Shown: positions 12,068-14,940 of the stretch, one piece after another
Numbering within the stretch: the stretch's first letter is position 1
Layout: the number at the start of each line of letters is the position of its first letter
Source of the DNA: Bacillota bacterium
GTDB lineage: Bacteria > Bacillota > Clostridia > Acetivibrionales > DSM-1351
DNA: 14,940 bases
Direction of reading: 5' to 3'
Assembly: GCA_023436515.1 (NCBI GenBank)
Contig: JAEZIV010000423.1
Location: 1 to 14,940, forward strand
Notes under the pieces: model-generated
What the model saw: the letters and a program-made list of their open reading frames with translations, nothing else
Database searches by the model: none
What the model was told of the DNA's origin: nothing
Program-made: the position numbers and the translations under genes

Positions 12068-14665
12068 TTACACGCCTCTATGCATATGGCCTTTTGTTAT
12101 GCCCCTGCTTTTTATTTTATCTAATATTCTTTCACTCTCGGCAGTTTTCCTTCTGCCCTCTGCAAGTTCTCTGTGCAGCTTGGTTATCTCATATATCTCA
12201 CTGCTGCTTTCATCGACAAAGTTCATTCTCATATAGCTGATGCCCGACCTTGTCAGATTTTCTATCAGGTCAGGAACAAAGAGCACATCTGAGTTAAAAA
12301 TTGTGCTTCTGCAGTCAATACAGTCTGTCTTCACCAGAAAGGCTGCATTCTTCCTATCCCGTAAATGGTATATACCATTCTTGCATACTGTTTTACATTT
12401 ATGTGGAGCGGCACCTGATATACTGCCTCCGATAGGGCAATACTCGCTGGTCATAACAGGTATCCTTCCATAAATACCAAGCTCGGTTGCAAGCTGAGTA
12501 TTCTTATTTATTTCCTCCAGCTGCCTCATGTTCAATTCATAGGATAATGCCGCTCCCTCATAGCCTAAATCACTGACCGCCTGTATTGAGGCACTGTTGA
12601 TAAGGTTAAGAGTATAGTCCCCCATCAAAGCAATGTCTTGTCCCAACAAGGCCCTGAGGCTTTCTCCCACTCCCAGATTTCCTACCAAAAAACCATCAAC
12701 CACCTGATTTATTGCATGTGCAGACCTGTCAAGAATTTGGCTCTGCCTCCCCTTTATCACAGCCGGAATATAACCATACACCTCTTTACCGGCTTTGCGC
12801 ACCTCGGTTAACTGCCTTGTAAGACTTTCCTCCTGAATAAGGTTGAAGGGCAGATATATTCTATCGGCATTTATACTTCCAAGCTCCAAATCCTCATTGA
12901 TATGGTACAGCATTGCTGAAAGCTTTACTTTACTTTTTGTGCGGCTTAGCAGGGAAGCCGATATGGCTACCTCACCTTTATGCTGCACCTCTTTGTTACT
13001 CCTTCTGCCCTCCATGATCCTTTTGCTTTCTAAAAGCTCAGCCGCTTTTCTTCTCAGGTTGTTTAACTCACTTATGGGAATAACAATATCATCATCCATT
13101 ACTATATTCAGCTCAGCCAACTCAAAGGGTGTTGAACCCATCTTATTTAACTGCTCGGATACTCTCTCCTCAGTGAGGGGCTTATTAACAGCCTTCTGGG
13201 GAAGGACCTCCCCTTCTGCGGTCACTTTATTTCCAGCAGGGTCCACCAGCGTTAATACAGGCAGCCTTCCAGCCTTAAGCATAAAGTCAGCCTTTATTTT
13301 CAATCTTCTTGTGGGTCTTTGATATGAGGCAGCTGCCTGTTCCAGCATTTCTTTGTCGGAGGTTTTATATACCTTGCTGCCTTTCTCAATCCTTCCCTTG
13401 ATCACCGACACCCAGACTGTATCTCCTGACCTTGCGCCCTTGACCAGGCCTCCACCGTCCAAAACTATCTTTGTAATAATTCCTCCGGGGCTTTCCTCCT
13501 GGAGCTTGCCTGACCATATTTCTATGCCATCTCCATTGCTCAAAGTGTTTTCGAGCTTTATTTTAACGGAGTTGGTGCTGCTGTTTTGGGCAAGGGCGAC
13601 GCCAAGATAAGTTCCCCAGTTTTTTGGCTTTTCATAGGCCATCATTTCAGGTCCGGTTTTGCCCAGAAGGTACCCCTTTGAAAAGCCCCCTCTGTTAAAG
13701 CTTTGCAGCAGCTGCTGTCTGTCCTGCTCCGATACCCGGGGATTTATTGATGTATTGCTGACAGAAGTTGAAGGTTTATTTTCAGCTTTAACATTTGAAC
13801 AAAGCTCTATATGCTGCTCAACCCGGTCTATATATTTGCGGTAAATACCTACAACGGTGGCCACATATTCCGGACTCTTCATTCTTCCCTCTATTTTAAA
13901 GGAGGTCACTCCGGCAGACAGCAGCTCTCCAACATGGTCAATGTGGCATATATCCTTTGGACTTAGTAAATAACCGCTTTTGAAGCCTCTATCCGCGGAT
14001 ACATCTATGGATGATTGTTCTGCCGATAGCTGCTCAACCTTGGACGCATCCTTATTTATTGAATAGTGCATCCTGCAGGGTTGAGCGCATTTACCCCTAT
14101 TACCGCTTCTGCCTCCAATCATACTGCTCATCAGGCATTGTCCCGAGTAGCTGATACATAATGCCCCATGAACAAAAACCTCTATTTCAATATCTGTGTT
14201 ATTGCAAATATACCTTATTTCTTCAAGAGAAAGCTCCCTCGCCAGCACTACCCTTTCAAACCCCATTTTTTCAAGTACTCTCACACCCTCAAGACTATAG
14301 ATGCTCATCTGGGTACTCCCGTGGAGTGGTATATGGGGAATCAGTTGCTTTAGTTTTGTAGCTAGTCCAAGGTCTTGAACTATAAAGGCATCAATGCCCA
14401 TCTCATAAGCTCGGGCTGCATAATCCAATGCTTCCTCCAGCTCCTCCTCCAACACTAGGGTATTTAGTGTCAGAAGCACTTTAACTCCCCTTGCATGAGC
14501 ATAATCAATAGCTTTCTGAAGCTCCTCATTGTCAAAGTTTCCGGCAAACTGTCTTGCATTTAACAGCTTCCCACCTAAATATACTGCATCAGCTCCATTT
14601 TCCACAGCAGCTAGAAATGCTTCATAATTCCCTGCCGGCGCTAAAAGCTCCGATTTTCTCACCAT
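12068..14665 (-). CDS. U32 family protein with DUF3656 region, RlhA-like (RNA hydroxylation)
   Basis: 865 residues. Named 'peptidase U32', but characterised members (RlhA on 23S rRNA, TrhP/TrhO-related on tRNA) promote RNA hydroxylation using prephenate-dependent chemistry and an iron-sulfur cluster. The N-terminal TIM-barrel part begins ELLAPAGNYEAFLAAVENGA; the U32 signature lies at 162-180 (EVFVHGALCISYSGQCLMS). Cys170, Cys177, Cys193 and Cys240 are likely cluster ligands, with Cys197 nearby. The middle region, about 320-510, fits DUF3656, as in RlhA. The last part has another cysteine group (YCPIGG, HKC, TVC, DCIDC). At 865 residues it is longer than E. coli RlhA. The start ATG overlaps the TGA of the upstream gene as TGATG; an adjacent GTG at 14666-14668 is equally possible. 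dut follows 6 nt after the stop, so this is a core member of the operon. Confidence 0.92.
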   Translation of the reverse strand: MVRKSELLAPAGNYEAFLAAVENGADAVYLGGKLLNARQFAGNFDNEELQKAIDYAHARGVKVLLTLNTLVLEEELEEALDYAARAYEMGIDAFIVQDLGLATKLKQLIPHIPLHGSTQMSIYSLEGVRVLEKMGFERVVLARELSLEEIRYICNNTDIEIEVFVHGALCISYSGQCLMSSMIGGRSGNRGKCAQPCRMHYSINKDASKVEQLSAEQSSIDVSADRGFKSGYLLSPKDICHIDHVGELLSAGVTSFKIEGRMKSPEYVATVVGIYRKYIDRVEQHIELCSNVKAENKPSTSVSNTSINPRVSEQDRQQLLQSFNRGGFSKGYLLGKTGPEMMAYEKPKNWGTYLGVALAQNSSTNSVKIKLENTLSNGDGIEIWSGKLQEESPGGIITKIVLDGGGLVKGARSGDTVWVSVIKGRIEKGSKVYKTSDKEMLEQAAASYQRPTRRLKIKADFMLKAGRLPVLTLVDPAGNKVTAEGEVLPQKAVNKPLTEERVSEQLNKMGSTPFELAELNIVMDDDIVIPISELNNLRRKAAELLESKRIMEGRRSNKEVQHKGEVAISASLLSRTKSKVKLSAMLYHINEDLELGSINADRIYLPFNLIQEESLTRQLTEVRKAGKEVYGYIPAVIKGRQSQILDRSAHAINQVVDGFLVGNLGVGESLRALLGQDIALMGDYTLNLINSASIQAVSDLGYEGAALSYELNMRQLEEINKNTQLATELGIYGRIPVMTSEYCPIGGSISGAAPHKCKTVCKNGIYHLRDRKNAAFLVKTDCIDCRSTIFNSDVLFVPDLIENLTRSGISYMRMNFVDESSSEIYEITKLHRELAEGRRKTAESERILDKIKSRGITKGHMHRGV

Positions 14666-14940
14666 CACTTTATTTGTTCCCTTCTGAATAATTCAAGTAC
14701 AAAAGGCATTATATCTGTTAGAGTCTCTACCTTCAACTCCAAGCTCTCGGCCTTTCTCCCTTTAATAATAACCGGAACCCTGTTCATTGTATGTGTCCGG
14801 ACAGTAATATCCTCAAGATTTCCATGATCACTGGTTATGAAAAGAACATCCTCGTCAAAATTCATAAGCTCCAGCAATTTTTTAATAAGCCTGTCCAACT
14901 GAGCCACAACCTCCACTGCCTTGTCCATTTCAAATTTATG
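14665..14940 (-). CDS. C-terminal part of a phosphoglycerate-mutase-like metalloenzyme (alkaline phosphatase superfamily), 5' end outside window
   Basis: The frame is open to the right edge, beginning HKFEMDKAVEVVAQLDRLI, so only about the last 91 residues are seen and the first ATG inside the window (14928) is not the real start. VLFITSDHGNLEDITVRTHT followed by NRVPVIIKG matches the C-terminal metal-site region of cofactor-independent phosphoglycerate mutase and related phosphatases (DHGN giving Asp and His ligands, then a His in HT.N.VP). The sequence departs from true GpmI (ADHGNAE...HT.NPVP), so I read it as a paralogous metalloenzyme of the same superfamily; the substrate is unknown. 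Its TGA overlaps the ATG of the U32 gene (TGATG), showing translational coupling. It is the first visible gene of the operon. Confidence 0.8.
   Translation of the reverse strand, partial: HKFEMDKAVEVVAQLDRLIKKLLELMNFDEDVLFITSDHGNLEDITVRTHTMNRVPVIIKGRKAESLELKVETLTDIMPFVLELFRREQIK

Noticed and set aside
12843..13322. Long plus-strand open frames inside the U32 and hflX genes
   Set aside because: They are antisense shadows of well-supported conserved proteins, with no ribosome binding sites and low-complexity serine/leucine content.
1..14940. CRISPR array, phage, insertion sequence, tRNA or rRNA
   Set aside because: No regularly spaced repeats, transposase or integrase motifs, attachment sites or tRNA-like cloverleaves were seen in either strand.

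Overview
The window looks like chromosome from an anaerobic, endospore-forming member of the Clostridia, most like the Ruminiclostridium / cellulolytic Clostridium group. This placement is inference from gene content: an alpha/beta small acid-soluble spore protein, the sporulation protein YtxC, a TM1266-type small regulator, a long clostridial-type HflX, AT-rich spacers and strong AGGAGG ribosome binding sites. There are no phage, transposon, tRNA, rRNA or CRISPR features; most of it is housekeeping DNA with a few odd elements.

Left part (1-4472, all minus strand). A large secreted beta-helix protein runs off the left edge, and its reading frame is intact from its start at 1274. Upstream of it lie a P-loop NTPase fused to an Asp23/Gls24-like domain, then YtxC, then a GME-fold (arginine-deiminase-like) protein of the DUF6873 type. 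The P-loop and GME-fold genes are both best read from TTG codons placed exactly 7 nt after a strong Shine-Dalgarno sequence.

Middle (4473-7400, plus strand). A 467-bp divergent spacer holds a cluster of related inverted repeats and an intrinsic terminator with no gene in front of it. Then come a DUF378 membrane protein, the spore protein with its own terminator, and a likely three-gene unit: AI-2E family permease, TM1266-like ferredoxin-fold protein, and a small zinc-ribbon/HTH protein. That unit ends in a bidirectional terminator shared with yebC.

Right part (7403-14940, minus strand). YebC has a good sigma-A promoter. A YigZ/IMPACT protein and a Nudix-like protein with a degenerate Nudix box follow. 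Next is a tightly packed operon, read from right to left: the C-terminal end of a phosphoglycerate-mutase-like metalloenzyme, a U32 'peptidase' of the RlhA type (RNA hydroxylation), dUTPase and HflX. The operon joins nucleotide and RNA/ribosome quality functions.

The most notable points are in HflX. Its conserved N-terminus extends 52 codons upstream of the first ordinary start codon, to an apparent ATT start set 7 nt from a perfect AGGAGG. The extended protein carries a complete JAMM/MPN+-type metal-site signature (Glu50, then HxH-x7-S-x2-D at residues 93-106) ahead of the GTPase, which a GTG-start annotation would cut in two. The other second-look items are the P-loop/Asp23 fusion, the inverted-repeat cluster with the orphan terminator at 4559-4832, and the altered Nudix box.
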